Of a stretch of 64,000 nucleotides of DNA, positions 1-10,000 are shown in pieces. The notes under the pieces are model-generated. The model saw only the letters and a program-made list of their open reading frames with translations, ran no database searches and was not told where the DNA came from. The DNA is from an uncultured Tenacibaculum sp. (GTDB lineage Bacteria; Bacteroidota; Bacteroidia; Flavobacteriales; Flavobacteriaceae), in contig NZ_CANNGG010000004.1 in the NCBI RefSeq assembly GCF_947504135.1, positions 1 to 64,000 of the forward strand, in the 5' to 3' direction. Every line of letters begins with the position of its first letter. Position 1 is the stretch's first letter. Both the position numbers and the translations under genes were made by a program.

Positions 1-13
1 GGTCGTTGCCTTT
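1..13 (+). rRNA. 3' end of a 5S rRNA (partial)
   Basis: The first bases (GGTCGTTGCC) match what I remember of the 3' end of flavobacterial 5S rRNA, which ends in a GGTCG-GCC motif. A strong intrinsic terminator follows within 10 bases. Only a dozen bases are present, so this rests on memory of the family and on context. It would mean that an rRNA operon ends at the left edge. Confidence 0.4.
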
Positions 14-21
14 CTTTTAAA

Positions 22-54
22 CCTCAATCTTTTAGTAGATTGAGGTTTTTTTTT
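22..54 (+). terminator. Intrinsic terminator of the upstream transcript
   Basis: A perfect 9-bp stem (22-30 with 37-45) with a 6-nt loop is followed by nine T. It ends the transcript entering from the left, probably an rRNA operon. Confidence 0.85.
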
Positions 55-196
55 GCTCTTTACTTTAGGAACTATTAAGTATATCACGAGGCATCACTAA
101 AAAAAAGACTAGTTTACTTCAAGAAATAAGAATAGCTATGAAAGCAAGCCCTAGGATATCTATAAAATAAACTTTTGTCTAAAAATAAGTCTATGT

Positions 197-210
197 ATGA
201 TTTTTATCAT
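197..210. promoter_or_regulatory. CRP/FNR-type operator candidate
   Basis: The palindrome ATGATTTTTATCAT contains TGA-N6-TCA, the half-site arrangement bound by CRP/FNR-family regulators. It lies about 50 bp upstream of the acyl-CoA hydrolase start. A site of the same form lies between ric and msrB (2428-2441). The regulator is not in the window. Confidence 0.45.
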
Positions 211-260
211 TTATTTAAATAAGGTTTATGGGGAAATTTGCAGAGTAAAACTTTAGAATA

Positions 261-1544
261 ATGAGAAAAGATATTCGTATTGTTACGGCTGCAGAAGCTG
301 TAAGTATTGTAAAATCAAATGATAAAATTTTCTTCCAAGGAGCAGCAATGACTCCTAATTTATTAATTGATAGCTTGTGTAATAGATATCATGAGTTAGA
401 TGATATAGAAATTATTCAAATCCACACACATGGTAAAGCAAAGTATTTAGAAGAACCATATTGTAAATCCTTTAAACTAGTTAGCTGTTTTGTAGGTGAT
501 AATGTAAGAAAAGGAGTAAATACTAATAATGGTGATTATATTCCTATTTTTTTAAGCGAAATCCACTGGTTATTCCGCCGAAATATTTACTCATTGGATG
601 TAGCTTTTATTCAAGTTTCTCCGCCAGATAAACACGGCTATTGTTCGTTGGGGACATCAGTTGATATTACATTACCAGCTATTCAAACAGCAAAAACAGT
701 TATAGCTCAAATTAACCCTAATGTACCTAGAACTCATGGGGATGGAATTATTCATATGAGTAATATAGATTATGCTGTAGAGGTTGATGTTCCAATACAC
801 ACTTCCGAAATAGGAATACCTTCAGAAATAGAAAAAAAAATTGGACAAAATATAGCAGAACTAATAGAGGATGGTGCAACATTACAAATGGGAATAGGTA
901 ATATACCAAATGCTGTATTACATAACTTAACAAATCATCAACGATTAGGAATTCACACCGAAATGTTTTCTGATGGAGTACTACCATTGATAGAAAGAGG
1001 TGTAATTACTGGTGAAGAAAAAGAGATTAAAACAGGAAAGATAGTTACTTGTTTTGCTGTAGGTTCACAAAAGTTATACGATTTTATAGATGATAACCCT
1101 CTAGTACATTTTAAAGAGGCCGGTTATACAAATGATACTTCTATAATTAAGAAAAACCCTAAAGTAACAGCTATAAACAGTGCTATTGAAATAGATTTAA
1201 CAGGACAAGTTTGCGCTGATACTATTGGGCAATACCAATATTCTGGAGTTGGTGGTCAAATGGATTTTATTAGAGGAGCTTCATTATCAAAAGGAGGAAA
1301 AGCTATTATAGCAATGCCTTCTGTTACCACAAAAGGAATTTCAAAAATTACTCCATTTTTAAAAGAAGGAGCAAGTGTAACTACGACCAGAGCTCATGTA
1401 CATTATGTTGCTACAGAATATGGAGTAGTTAATTTGTTTGGAAAAAGTTTAAAAGAAAGAGCAAAAGCACTAATTTCTATAGCGCATCCTAATTTTAGAG
1501 AAGAGCTAGAAAAAGAAGCTTTTAATCGATTTAAAAAGCTATAA
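261..1544 (+). CDS. Acetyl-CoA hydrolase/transferase family protein (4-hydroxybutyrate CoA-transferase-like)
   Basis: A cytosolic class I CoA-transferase of 427 residues, the normal length for the 4-hydroxybutyrate/acetyl-CoA transferase family. The N-terminal half carries a PPDKHGYCSLG segment. The C-terminal half carries GIGNIPNAVL (CoA-binding loop) and IHTEMFSDG, whose Glu is the expected acyl carrier. The reaction is either CoA transfer between short acyl-CoAs and acetate or acyl-CoA hydrolysis; the sequence does not fix the substrate. The gene stands alone between two terminators. A TGA-N6-TCA palindrome in its upstream region suggests control by an oxygen- or NO-responsive regulator together with the neighbouring ric gene. 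Confidence 0.85.
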   Translation: MRKDIRIVTAAEAVSIVKSNDKIFFQGAAMTPNLLIDSLCNRYHELDDIEIIQIHTHGKAKYLEEPYCKSFKLVSCFVGDNVRKGVNTNNGDYIPIFLSEIHWLFRRNIYSLDVAFIQVSPPDKHGYCSLGTSVDITLPAIQTAKTVIAQINPNVPRTHGDGIIHMSNIDYAVEVDVPIHTSEIGIPSEIEKKIGQNIAELIEDGATLQMGIGNIPNAVLHNLTNHQRLGIHTEMFSDGVLPLIERGVITGEEKEIKTGKIVTCFAVGSQKLYDFIDDNPLVHFKEAGYTNDTSIIKKNPKVTAINSAIEIDLTGQVCADTIGQYQYSGVGGQMDFIRGASLSKGGKAIIAMPSVTTKGISKITPFLKEGASVTTTRAHVHYVATEYGVVNLFGKSLKERAKALISIAHPNFREELEKEAFNRFKKL

Positions 1545-1576
1545 AAAAAAGGGAGTGTTTAAACACTCCCTTTTTT
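1545..1576. terminator. Bidirectional terminator
   Basis: A 20-bp perfect palindrome at 1552-1571 (GGGAGTGTTT and its complement) is flanked by A-rich and T-rich tracts. It serves both the CoA-transferase gene and the convergent ric gene, whose stop codon touches it. Confidence 0.9.
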
Positions 1577-2300
1577 ATAATAATTTGGTTCTTTTTTCTA
1601 ATTCTAGTGCTTTTCTATGTAGTATATTGTGTTCTAAATGTATATGATGATATAAATCTTGTTCAAACTCTTCAAGTTTAATGTAAAGATCTTTATACGT
1701 ATTAGAGACACTTTTTGGAATAGAGTAATTATCTGTTAGTTTCTCTATTTCTCTGAAAAGATTATTAATTTCTTCATGTTCATGTTCTAACATTTTTATA
1801 GGAGTATGTATCGTGATGAATGAAGGAATACTTATTTTTTTGTGTCCTTTGTTAGCTGCTATTAGCTGTTTTATATAAGGGAAAAGTATTTGTTCTTCTT
1901 TTTGAAGGTGAGATACAATTTCAGAAGAAGCTTTTCTAAATAGTTTATTAATTTTTAATAGTTCAGGATGTGTATTACCATAGGTTTTTATAACTTCATT
2001 TATATATTGAGAAATTATAGGTAAACTTTCTTTTACATAAGAATGATGTACATTTTCAATATAAAGGATTAAAAAGTTTAAACTCCAAGTGTTATAATCT
2101 TGAAGCACATCACTAATACTTTCAACATTTTCCAATTCGCTTTTTAATGCACTTAAGTTTATTTTATTCTTTTGGCAGACTTTGTTTATTGTTATATTTC
2201 CTTTGCAGCAAAAATCAATTCCATATTTCTTAAAAATAGGAGCTGTTTTTATATTCTCTATTACATAATCAGCGACTGTTCTATTTTCTAAGACATTCAT
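1575..2300 (-). CDS. ric: Iron-sulfur cluster repair di-iron protein (Ric/ScdA/YtfE)
   Basis: A cytosolic di-iron protein that repairs Fe-S clusters damaged by nitric oxide or oxidants. The 241 residues match the family. Residues 1-65 form the ScdA N-terminal domain with the diagnostic Cys pair in DFCCKGN (Cys31, Cys32). Residues about 80-235 form a hemerythrin-like four-helix domain with the expected His/Glu ligands (for example HLQKEEQILFPY, LEHEHEEI, HIHLEHNIL). It is divergent from the msr operon. The intergenic region carries a TGA-N6-TCA palindrome, consistent with the FNR/NO-type control known for this family elsewhere. Confidence 0.93.
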   Translation of the reverse strand: MNVLENRTVADYVIENIKTAPIFKKYGIDFCCKGNITINKVCQKNKINLSALKSELENVESISDVLQDYNTWSLNFLILYIENVHHSYVKESLPIISQYINEVIKTYGNTHPELLKINKLFRKASSEIVSHLQKEEQILFPYIKQLIAANKGHKKISIPSFITIHTPIKMLEHEHEEINNLFREIEKLTDNYSIPKSVSNTYKDLYIKLEEFEQDLYHHIHLEHNILHRKALELEKRTKLL

Positions 2301-2342
2301 TGTTTTTTTATTTTAATAAATACTGATATAAGTTTGTAATTT

Positions 2343-2376
2343 GTGATTATTTTAACTAAAATTATGTTATAATCAC
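2343..2376. repeat. Inverted repeat upstream of ric
   Basis: GTGATTAT (2343-2350) and ATAATCAC (2369-2376) are perfect 8-bp complements separated by 18 nt, about 45 bp upstream of the ric start. It could be a spaced operator or a leader hairpin. The function is unknown. Confidence 0.35.
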
Positions 2377-2427
2377 GGGGAATAATGGCTTTTATTACAA
2401 ATTAATAGGTAAAAGATGATTTAAAAC

Positions 2428-2441
2428 ATGATATAAATCAT
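2428..2441. promoter_or_regulatory. CRP/FNR-type operator candidate between ric and msrB
   Basis: ATGATATAAATCAT has ATGAT/ATCAT arms and contains TGA-N6-TCA. It is nested in a larger inverted repeat, GATGATTT (2415-2422) with AAATCATC (2435-2442). The divergent position would allow control of ric, msrB or both. Confidence 0.45.
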
Positions 2442-2499
2442 CCTTGAAAAAATTATTTAATTATCTTTTAAATTATGATTAAAGGTTTAGAGAGAATCA

Positions 2500-2507
2500 T
2501 AGCTTTG
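2500..2507 (+). promoter_or_regulatory. Minus-7 promoter element for msrB
   Basis: TAGCTTTG fits the Bacteroidota minus-7 consensus TAnnTTTG and lies 53 bp before the msrB start. I find no clear TTG at the usual distance upstream, so the promoter may need an activator. Confidence 0.45.
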
Positions 2508-2560
2508 TAAGTAACAAAGAAAAGAAACTACTAATAAGTTAAATAAAACGGAAGAGCAGG

Positions 2561-3019
2561 ATGAGCGACAAAATTTTAACTTGGAAAGACGTAATTAATT
2601 TTGCAGTTAATGGTAATCCAACACCCGATAAAAGAGTAGAAAAAACAGCAGCAGAATGGAAAAAGCTTTTAACTCCAGAACAGTTTAGAGTTACAAGACA
2701 AAAAGGAACAGAAAGACCAAATTCAGGAGCACTGTGTAGTGTGTATGATGCTGGTAAGTATAAATGTGTATGTTGTGACACACCTTTGTTTGATTCAACG
2801 ATTAAATTTAGTTCAGGTACTGGTTGGCCTAGTTTTACACAACCTATAAAAGAGAATGCTATTCAATATGAAAAGGACACTACTTTTGGTATGGTACGCG
2901 TAGAAGTGATGTGTAATACTTGTGATGCGCATTTGGGGCATGTATTCCCTGACGGACCAGAACCTAGCGGATTACGTTATTGCATTAACTCAGCATCAAT
3001 GATTTTAGATACTGAATAA
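2561..3019 (+). CDS. msrB: Peptide-methionine (R)-S-oxide reductase MsrB
   Basis: Reduces the R epimer of methionine sulfoxide in proteins. At 152 residues it is a typical cytosolic MsrB without signal peptide. Two CxxC pairs bind the structural zinc (in KCVCCDTP and CNTCDAHLGH). The catalytic Cys is in RYCINSAS near residue 141. The ATG follows a purine-rich GGAAGAGCAGG. It is the first gene of an operon with msrA (14 bp away) and selO, a coherent oxidative-damage module. Confidence 0.95.
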   Translation: MSDKILTWKDVINFAVNGNPTPDKRVEKTAAEWKKLLTPEQFRVTRQKGTERPNSGALCSVYDAGKYKCVCCDTPLFDSTIKFSSGTGWPSFTQPIKENAIQYEKDTTFGMVRVEVMCNTCDAHLGHVFPDGPEPSGLRYCINSASMILDTE

Positions 3020-3033
3020 AAGAAAGTATATAA

Positions 3034-3576
3034 ATGACAAATAATAATTTAGAAGTAATAACCGTTGGAGGCGGTTGCTTTTGGTGTGTAGAAGCCATTT
3101 TTAACCAAATAAAAGGTGTAGAGAAAGTAGTTTCTGGTTATATGGGAGGAACCGTTCCAGGAACTCCAACCTATAGAGAAGTATGTTCTGGATTAACAGG
3201 ACATGCAGAAGTAATTCAAGTAACGTATAATCCTGATATTATAAGTTTTGAAGAGTTATTGGTGATTTTTATGACGAGTCACGATCCTACAACTTTAAAT
3301 AGACAAGGAGCCGATGTAGGAACTCAATATCGTTCGGTTATTTTTTATCATTCTGATGAACAACGAGCAAGAGCAGAACAAGTAATTGAGGAGTTAAAAC
3401 CTTATTTTGAAAGTCCTATTGTTACAGAAGTTAGTCCAGCTAATACATTTCATGCTGCGGAAGAGTATCATCAAAACTACTATGAAAATAATAAGGAACA
3501 AATGTACTGTGCAGCAGTGATTTCTCCTAAGTTGGCTAAACTGAGAAAACTGCATGCAGGCAAATTAAAAGAATAA
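3034..3576 (+). CDS. msrA: Peptide-methionine (S)-S-oxide reductase MsrA
   Basis: Reduces the S epimer of methionine sulfoxide in proteins and free methionine, complementing MsrB. It has 180 residues with the family signature GGGCFWCVEA; Cys15 is the nucleophile. The GHAEV segment and the C-terminal YHQNYYENN region typical of the family are present. It lies 14 bp after msrB and 6 bp before selO, so co-transcription is expected. Confidence 0.96.
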   Translation: MTNNNLEVITVGGGCFWCVEAIFNQIKGVEKVVSGYMGGTVPGTPTYREVCSGLTGHAEVIQVTYNPDIISFEELLVIFMTSHDPTTLNRQGADVGTQYRSVIFYHSDEQRARAEQVIEELKPYFESPIVTEVSPANTFHAAEEYHQNYYENNKEQMYCAAVISPKLAKLRKLHAGKLKE

Positions 3577-3582
3577 TAAAAC

Positions 3583-5151
3583 GTGTTGAAATTCAATATA
3601 CAAAATACCTTTATAAAAGAATTACCTGCGGATCCAATTCAAGAAAATACAAGAAGACAGGTAATAGGAGCTTGTTTTTCGTATGTAACACCTAAAAAAA
3701 CTTCCAACCCTAAAGTTTTACATGTTTCTGATGAAATGGCAAAAGAATTAGGGCTTTCAGCAGAAGAAATAACTTCCGAAGAGTTTAAAAGTGTTTTTAC
3801 AGGAAATGAAGTGTATCCGAATACAGAACCATATGCAATGTGTTATGGCGGGCATCAGTTTGGGCATTGGGCAGGTCAGTTAGGAGACGGTAGAGCTATT
3901 AATTTGTTTGAAACAGTTCATAATAATAAAAACTGGGCATTACAATTAAAAGGAGCTGGAGAAACACCGTATTCACGTACTGCAGATGGATTGGCAGTAT
4001 TGCGTTCTTCTATTCGTGAGTATTTGTGTAGTGAAGCCATGCATCATTTAGGTGTACCTACAACAAGAGCTCTGTCTTTAGCTTTGTCGGGAGATGAAGT
4101 ATTAAGAGATGTACTATACGACGGAAATGCTGCCTATGAAAAAGGAGCAATTGTATGTAGAACTGCCGAATCTTTTTTACGCTTTGGAAATTATCAGATT
4201 TTAGCAGCCAGAGGAGATGTAAAAACCTTGAAAACACTGGTAGATTATACAATTACCCATCATTTTCCTCATTTAGGAAAACCTTCAAAAGAAACGTATG
4301 TTTCCTTTTTTAAAGAGGTAGCAGAGCTTAGTTTGGAAATGGTAATTCATTGGCAACGTGTTGGTTTTGTACATGGAGTAATGAATACCGATAATATGTC
4401 TATTCTTGGTTTAACCATTGATTATGGTCCTTACGGATGGTTAGAAGGTTATGACCACGGATGGACGCCAAATACAACGGATAATACCCATAAGCGTTAT
4501 CGATATGGCTCGCAACCAGAGGTGGTTTTATGGAATTTATACCAGCTAGCAAATGCTCTATATCCTTTAATTGAAGAAGCAGAACCTTTAGAGGCTGTTT
4601 TGGAATATTATCAAGAGAAATTTCCTGAAAAGTATATGCAAATGATGCGAGATAAATTAGGACTTTTTTCTTCAAATGAATCAGATGGAAAATTAGTTTC
4701 AGATCTTGAAGAAGTACTTCAAAAAACAGAAACGGATATGACTATTTTTTTCCGATTATTGGCAGAAATTTCAAAAGAAGATACAGTTGAAAATGCTATC
4801 AAAAAAATAGAAAAAACATTTTATACACCATCAGAAATTGTTGATGAAGTTAAATTATTTTGGGAAACTTGGTTTCAAAATTATTTGGATAGATTGCAAG
4901 ATGAAACTGTTTCAAATGAAGAGAGAAAAGCAAAAATGAATACTGTAAATCCGAAATATGTACTCAGAAATTATATGGCACAATTAGCCATTGATGATGC
5001 AAATAAAAATGACTTTGTATTGTTAAATGAGTTATATTTACTGCTCAAAAATCCTTACAATGAGCAACCAAAATATGAAAAATGGTTCGCAAAACGACCA
5101 GAATGGGCTCGAAATAAAGTAGGGTGCTCTATGTTATCTTGTAGTTCTTAA
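3583..5151 (+). CDS. selO: SelO-family protein adenylyltransferase (YdiU)
   Basis: A pseudokinase-fold enzyme that transfers AMP from ATP to protein hydroxyls. The 522 residues are full length. Conserved segments include YGGHQFGHWAGQLGDGRA, LKGAGETPYSR and the metal-binding VMNTDNMSI. The C-terminus is GCSMLSCSS, with Cys near the position where animal SelO carries selenocysteine. The start is a GTG six bases after msrA. The family is known to act in oxidative stress, which fits its place behind msrB and msrA. No recoding signal is needed here. Confidence 0.92.
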   Translation: MLKFNIQNTFIKELPADPIQENTRRQVIGACFSYVTPKKTSNPKVLHVSDEMAKELGLSAEEITSEEFKSVFTGNEVYPNTEPYAMCYGGHQFGHWAGQLGDGRAINLFETVHNNKNWALQLKGAGETPYSRTADGLAVLRSSIREYLCSEAMHHLGVPTTRALSLALSGDEVLRDVLYDGNAAYEKGAIVCRTAESFLRFGNYQILAARGDVKTLKTLVDYTITHHFPHLGKPSKETYVSFFKEVAELSLEMVIHWQRVGFVHGVMNTDNMSILGLTIDYGPYGWLEGYDHGWTPNTTDNTHKRYRYGSQPEVVLWNLYQLANALYPLIEEAEPLEAVLEYYQEKFPEKYMQMMRDKLGLFSSNESDGKLVSDLEEVLQKTETDMTIFFRLLAEISKEDTVENAIKKIEKTFYTPSEIVDEVKLFWETWFQNYLDRLQDETVSNEERKAKMNTVNPKYVLRNYMAQLAIDDANKNDFVLLNELYLLLKNPYNEQPKYEKWFAKRPEWARNKVGCSMLSCSS

Positions 5152-5337
5152 GATAAAATATATGTTAAATTTATTATTTAAGTAATTTAGCTTAAATATA
5201 TGATTTACAGATTTTTTGTTTTTTGTTTTAGAAATAATTCAAAAAGATTTTTTCAATAAAATTCAAAATAAATTTGGAAAATCAATTTTTATAATTGAAT
5301 ATTTGTGCTCGTAAAAGTTCAAACACTTATTGACGAT

Positions 5338-5447
5338 GTTATCAAGAAAGGTGGAGGGATTAGACCCTATGAAACCTTAGCAACCCTTTGTGCAAACAAA
5401 GAAGGTGCTAAATTCTACCAGAGCGTAAAAACTCGTGGATAGATAAC
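5338..5447 (+). ncRNA. SAM-I riboswitch upstream of metY
   Basis: Contains the SAM-I core: AAGAAAGGTGGAGGGA, the GACCC arm, AAACCTTAGCAACC and GGTGCTAAATTCTACC. P1 is closed by GTTATC (5338-5343) and GATAAC (5442-5447). P4 is longer than in the metH copy (CCAGAGCG...ACTCGTGG). The 130 nt before metY hold an AAGAAG/CTTCTT hairpin and a second one, ACATCTA/TAGATGT (5517-5534), followed by a T-rich stretch, which may be the terminator of the expression platform. Confidence 0.93.
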
Positions 5448-5580
5448 CCAAAGAAGTTTCTTTAATATCTACAAGAATCTTCTTATAATTTCTTAATAAC
5501 ATTTTTCTAGTAAGCAACATCTAAAAGTAGATGTGTTTTGGCTTTTGGTTTAATTTTTATTAACTCAAAAAACAAGAAAA

Positions 5581-6873
5581 ATGAGTACACAAAAATTCGC
5601 AACAAACGCGTTGCACGCAGGTCACGATGTAACACAAACAAGTGGAACCAGAGCAGTTCCAATTTATCAAACTACATCGTATGTTTTTAACGATGCAGAG
5701 CATGCAGCAAATTTATTTTCGTTAAAAGAATTAGGGTTTATTTACACCCGATTAAACAACCCAACCAATCAAATTTTACAAGATCGTTTAGCTGCTTTAG
5801 AAGGTGGTATTGGGGCTGTAGTTTTTGCTTCGGGTACCGCAGCAATTTCAACAGGATTATTAACCTTGTTAAAAGCAGGAGATCATATCGTAGCTTCGAG
5901 CAGTTTGTATGGTGGAACCTACAATTTATTAAATGTTACTCTCCCAAGATTAGGAATTACCACAACCTTTGTAGATGCTTCAAACCCTGATAATTTTGAA
6001 GCAGCAGTGCAAGAAAACACCAGAGCCTTTTTTGTTGAATCTCTAGGGAATCCGAAGTTAGATGTATTGGATTTAAAAGCTATATCTACTCACGCTAAAA
6101 AAGCAGAAGTTCCTTTTATTGTAGATAATACCGTAGCAACTCCAGCTTTGTTAAACCCGATTGAGCATGGGGCAAACATTGTAATTCACTCGTTAACAAA
6201 ATACATTGGCGGACAAGGAAATTCGTTAGGAGGAGCTATTATTGATGCAGGAACTTTTAACTGGGCAAATGGGAAGTTCCCTGAGTTTACAGAGCCTTCA
6301 ACAGGTTATCACGCATTGGTATATCACGAAGCTTTAGGAGCAGCATCGTACACGTTTAAATTAATTTTAGAAGGTTTACGTGATTTTGGAGGAGCGTTAA
6401 GTCCTACAAATGCTTTTAATATTATCCAAGGATTGGAAACCTTAGACGTGAGAATTAAAAAGCATAGTGAAAGTGCTTTGGAATTAGCGAAATGGTTACT
6501 AGAGCAAGAAGAAGTTGCTTGGGTAAACTATCCAGGACTGGAAGGAAACCAATACAAAGCTTTAGCAGATGAATACTTACCAAAAGGTCAAAGTGGATTG
6601 GTAACTTTTGGTGTAAAAGGAGGTTACGAAGCTGCTAAAACCATTGCTGACAATACCAGACTCTTTTCATTACTAGCCAATATTGGAGATACCAAATCTT
6701 TAATTATTCATCCAGCAAGTACCACACACCAACAATTGAGTGATGAAGCTCAAGAAAGCACAGGAGTTACTAAAGACTTAATCCGTTTATCAGTTGGTTT
6801 GGAAAATATTGAAGATTTAAAAACCGATTTACAAGAAGCATTTGCTAAAATTTCTAAAGAAGTATTGGCTTAA
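5581..6873 (+). CDS. metY: O-acetylhomoserine sulfhydrylase (MetY/Met17-type)
   Basis: A PLP enzyme making homocysteine from O-acetylhomoserine and sulfide. It is 430 residues, the length typical of MetY and longer than cystathionine-type enzymes. PLP Lys is Lys207 in IHSLTKYIGGQG. Substrate loops YTRLNNPT and SLYGGTYNL are present, and the C-terminal HPASTTHQQL is characteristic. It is under a SAM-I riboswitch and next to the MetX-containing fusion that makes its substrate, so it is the direct sulfhydrylation route to homocysteine. Confidence 0.93.
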   Translation: MSTQKFATNALHAGHDVTQTSGTRAVPIYQTTSYVFNDAEHAANLFSLKELGFIYTRLNNPTNQILQDRLAALEGGIGAVVFASGTAAISTGLLTLLKAGDHIVASSSLYGGTYNLLNVTLPRLGITTTFVDASNPDNFEAAVQENTRAFFVESLGNPKLDVLDLKAISTHAKKAEVPFIVDNTVATPALLNPIEHGANIVIHSLTKYIGGQGNSLGGAIIDAGTFNWANGKFPEFTEPSTGYHALVYHEALGAASYTFKLILEGLRDFGGALSPTNAFNIIQGLETLDVRIKKHSESALELAKWLLEQEEVAWVNYPGLEGNQYKALADEYLPKGQSGLVTFGVKGGYEAAKTIADNTRLFSLLANIGDTKSLIIHPASTTHQQLSDEAQESTGVTKDLIRLSVGLENIEDLKTDLQEAFAKISKEVLA

Positions 6874-6876
6874 AAC

Positions 6877-7040
6877 ACCCCGCGTTAGGGATTAACTCAT
6901 AATAGGTTATTTACTTATTGGTTTCGTTGAATGCTTCGCATTTGCGGTGGCATCCTTTTGTTGTCAGTTCAAGTTTGCGAAGCAAGTATCGAGAACCAAC
7001 AAAAGATATTACGGAAAGCCCGACCCTTAGAGGAACGCCC
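6877..7040. repeat. Dispersed palindromic repeat between metY and the metX fusion
   Basis: The segment starts CACCCCGCGTTAGGGATT and ends with GAAAGCCCGACCC...GGAACGCCC. It contains a stem CTTTTGTTG/CAACAAAAG and TTCGCATTTGCGG/TTTGCGAAGCA motifs. I recall very similar elements in many flavobacterial intergenic regions; that is memory, not a search. Only one copy is in this window. It could act as an mRNA-stabilising or terminating structure inside the operon. Confidence 0.55.
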
Positions 7041-7055
7041 ATAAAAATATAGGTA

Positions 7056-10000
7056 ATGAAAAATGATTTGCAGCATATTAATATTCTTAGTTATACCACA
7101 TTAAGCGGTACACAATTCGATACAATTCCGTTAAGCTATCAAGTTTTTGGAAAAGCATTAGGTACCGCTCCTGTGGTACTTATTAACCACGCACTCACAG
7201 GAAATAGCAATGTTGCAGGAAGCCAAGGTTGGTGGCAAGATTTAATAGGAAAAGCCAAGGTCATAGATACTAATGAATATACCATTTTGTGCTTTAATAT
7301 TCCAGGAAATGGTTATGATAATTTCATGATAGATGATTACAAAAGTTTCGTAGCACGTGATATTGCAAACATTTTTCTACAAGGGCTAGAACAACTCAAC
7401 ATAAAACAATTATTTGCGTTGATAGGAGGATCTTTAGGAGGAGGAATTGCATGGGAAATGGCTGTGTTGAATCCAAAAATTACCGAGTATTTAATTCCTG
7501 TAGCTACCGATTGGAAATCGACCGATTGGTTGATAGCGAATTGTCAAATACAAGAGCAACTTTTAATCAATTCTAGTAATCCTGTGCATGATGCACGTAT
7601 GCATGCAATGTTGTGTTATAGAACACCAGAATCGTTTAAAAAACGTTTTCAGCGTTCAAAAAATGAAGAATCAGCGCTTTTTAATGTAGAAAGTTGGTTG
7701 TTACACCACGGAAAAAAATTACAAGAACGCTATCAGTTAGCATCCTATAAATTGATGAATCAGTTATTAAAAACCATTGATGTAACAAAAGGAAGAGAAG
7801 AGCTAGATGTATTAGTGAGAATCGAGGCAGACATCCATATTGTAGGCGTAGATTCCGATTTGTTTTTTACTGCGGAAGAAAACAGAGAAACACACAAACA
7901 ACTGGCATCGGCTCATGCAAATGTAACCTATAATGAAATTAATTCAGATCATGGGCACGATGCTTTCTTAATAGAGTACAAACAATTAGAAAAAATTATT
8001 GAACCAATATTCAATAAAAAATCAACAAATAAAAGAATGAAAATTTTAAAGTTTGGCGGAAAATCTTTGTCGAATAGAGGGATACAAAACGTAGTATCTA
8101 TCATAGAACAGAAAATTAATGACGGAGAAAAGATAGCAGTGGTGGTATCAGCAAGAGGAAATGCTACAGATGAACTGGAAGAACTCTTAGAAAGAGCTGC
8201 TAAAAATGAAACTTTTAAAGAACAATTAGAAGCGTTTCGATTTGAGCAAACCAAATTAACTCCGTTGGTAGATTTTTCTACGGAATTTAATCGCTTAGAA
8301 AAGTTGTTTGAAGGAGTGAGTTTGTTAGGAGATTATAGCCAAAAAATAAAAGATGAAGTACTAGCACAAGGTGAGTTGTTATCAATAAAAACGGTAACCG
8401 ACTTGTTGCAACAAAAAGGAATCAATGCACTAGCTACAGATTCAAGGGCGTTGTTAAAAACGGATGAAATAGTTGGCAAAGGGCAATCGATTGTTGAAAT
8501 TTCTAAAGAAAATGTATTAAATCATTTTAAGCAGTACAACGGAACAACTGTGAATGTGGTAGCAGGGTTTATAGCTTCAAACCTAAAAAACGAAACTACT
8601 ACGTTGGGTAGAAACGGAAGTAATTACACAGCCTCGTTGTTAGCGAACTATCTAGATGCTGAAGAGTTGCAAAACTACACACATGTAGATGGAATTTTTA
8701 CTGCCAATCCTGATTTGGTGGCAGATGCTAAGAAGATTGAAATATTATCATTTTCTGAAGCAAATGAACTGGCAAACTTCGGAGCGAACATTTTACATGC
8801 TAAAACCATTATTCCGTTGTTAGAGAAGAATATCAATCTACGAATTTTAAATACCTTCAATCCTAACGATAATGGAACGCTTATTACAGCAAAGTCAACC
8901 TTAAAAGGAATCAAATCCTTATCGGTTTTAGACAAGGTTGCTTTAATCAATTTTGAAGGAAGAGGTTTGTTAGGTAAAGTAGGAGTAGATGCACGTATTT
9001 TTAAAGCATTGAGCAATCACGGAATTAGCGTGAGTATCATTTCACAAGGTTCATCAGAAAGAGGTATTGGTTTGGTGGTAGATAAATCGAATGCAACTGC
9101 TGCTGTAAAAGCTTTAGAGCAAGAGTTTGAAAACGATATACAAACAAAAGATGTAAACCAGATTTCGATTCAAGATGAAGTATCGGTAATTTCAATAATT
9201 GGTCAAGATTTAAGTGAGTTTCATCAGCCATACAATGCGTTGATTAAGAATCAAATAGTTCCGTTATTGTTTAACAATACCATTACAGGTAAAAATGTAA
9301 GCTTGGTGGTAAAAAAAGAACAGTTACACAAGGCGTTAAATGTGATTCACGGTCAAGTATTTGGAGTTGCTAAAAAGATAAACATAGCTGTTTTTGGTAA
9401 AGGATTAGTAGGAGGAACTTTGATAGAACAAATTCTAGAGAACTCAAAATCGATTTTAGAAAGACGTAAAATCCACTTGAACATTTTTGCCATTGCCAAC
9501 TCTAAAAAAGTGTTGTTAGCAAAAAATGGAGTTGAAACTAATTGGTTTAATGAGCTTGATAAAGCAGTAGAAGATAAGCATACAGTTGATAGTGTAATTG
9601 ACTATGCGAAAGAGCATCATTTAGAAAATTTAATCGCAGTAGACAACACAGCTAGTTTAAATTTTATTGAGAATTACATTCCGTTAGTCAATGCTGGATT
9701 TGACTTAGTTTCTTCTAACAAAATAGCTAATACTGTTTCGTACGATTTTTATAAGGAGTTGCGTAAAACCTTAGATGAAAACAAGAAGAGTTACCTATAT
9801 GAAACCAATGTAGGCGCAGGTTTACCATTGATTGATACAATTAAATTATTACACGATTCAGGAGATAACATTACAAGAATTCTAGGGGTTTTCTCAGGGT
9901 CTTTAAGTTATTTATTCAATAAGTTTTCTGCGGAAGATGTAGCGTTTTCAACGGTGTTACAAGAAGCGATTGATAAAGGATTTACAGAACCAGATCCTCG

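Noticed and set aside
748..987. Minus-strand frame inside the CoA-transferase gene
   Set aside because: Low-complexity hydrophobic shadow of a well-supported gene; same reasoning for other long antisense frames within met, cys, leu and ilv genes.
3583..5151. Selenocysteine in SelO
   Set aside because: The C-terminus uses Cys codons and ends with a normal TAA; no UGA recoding is needed.
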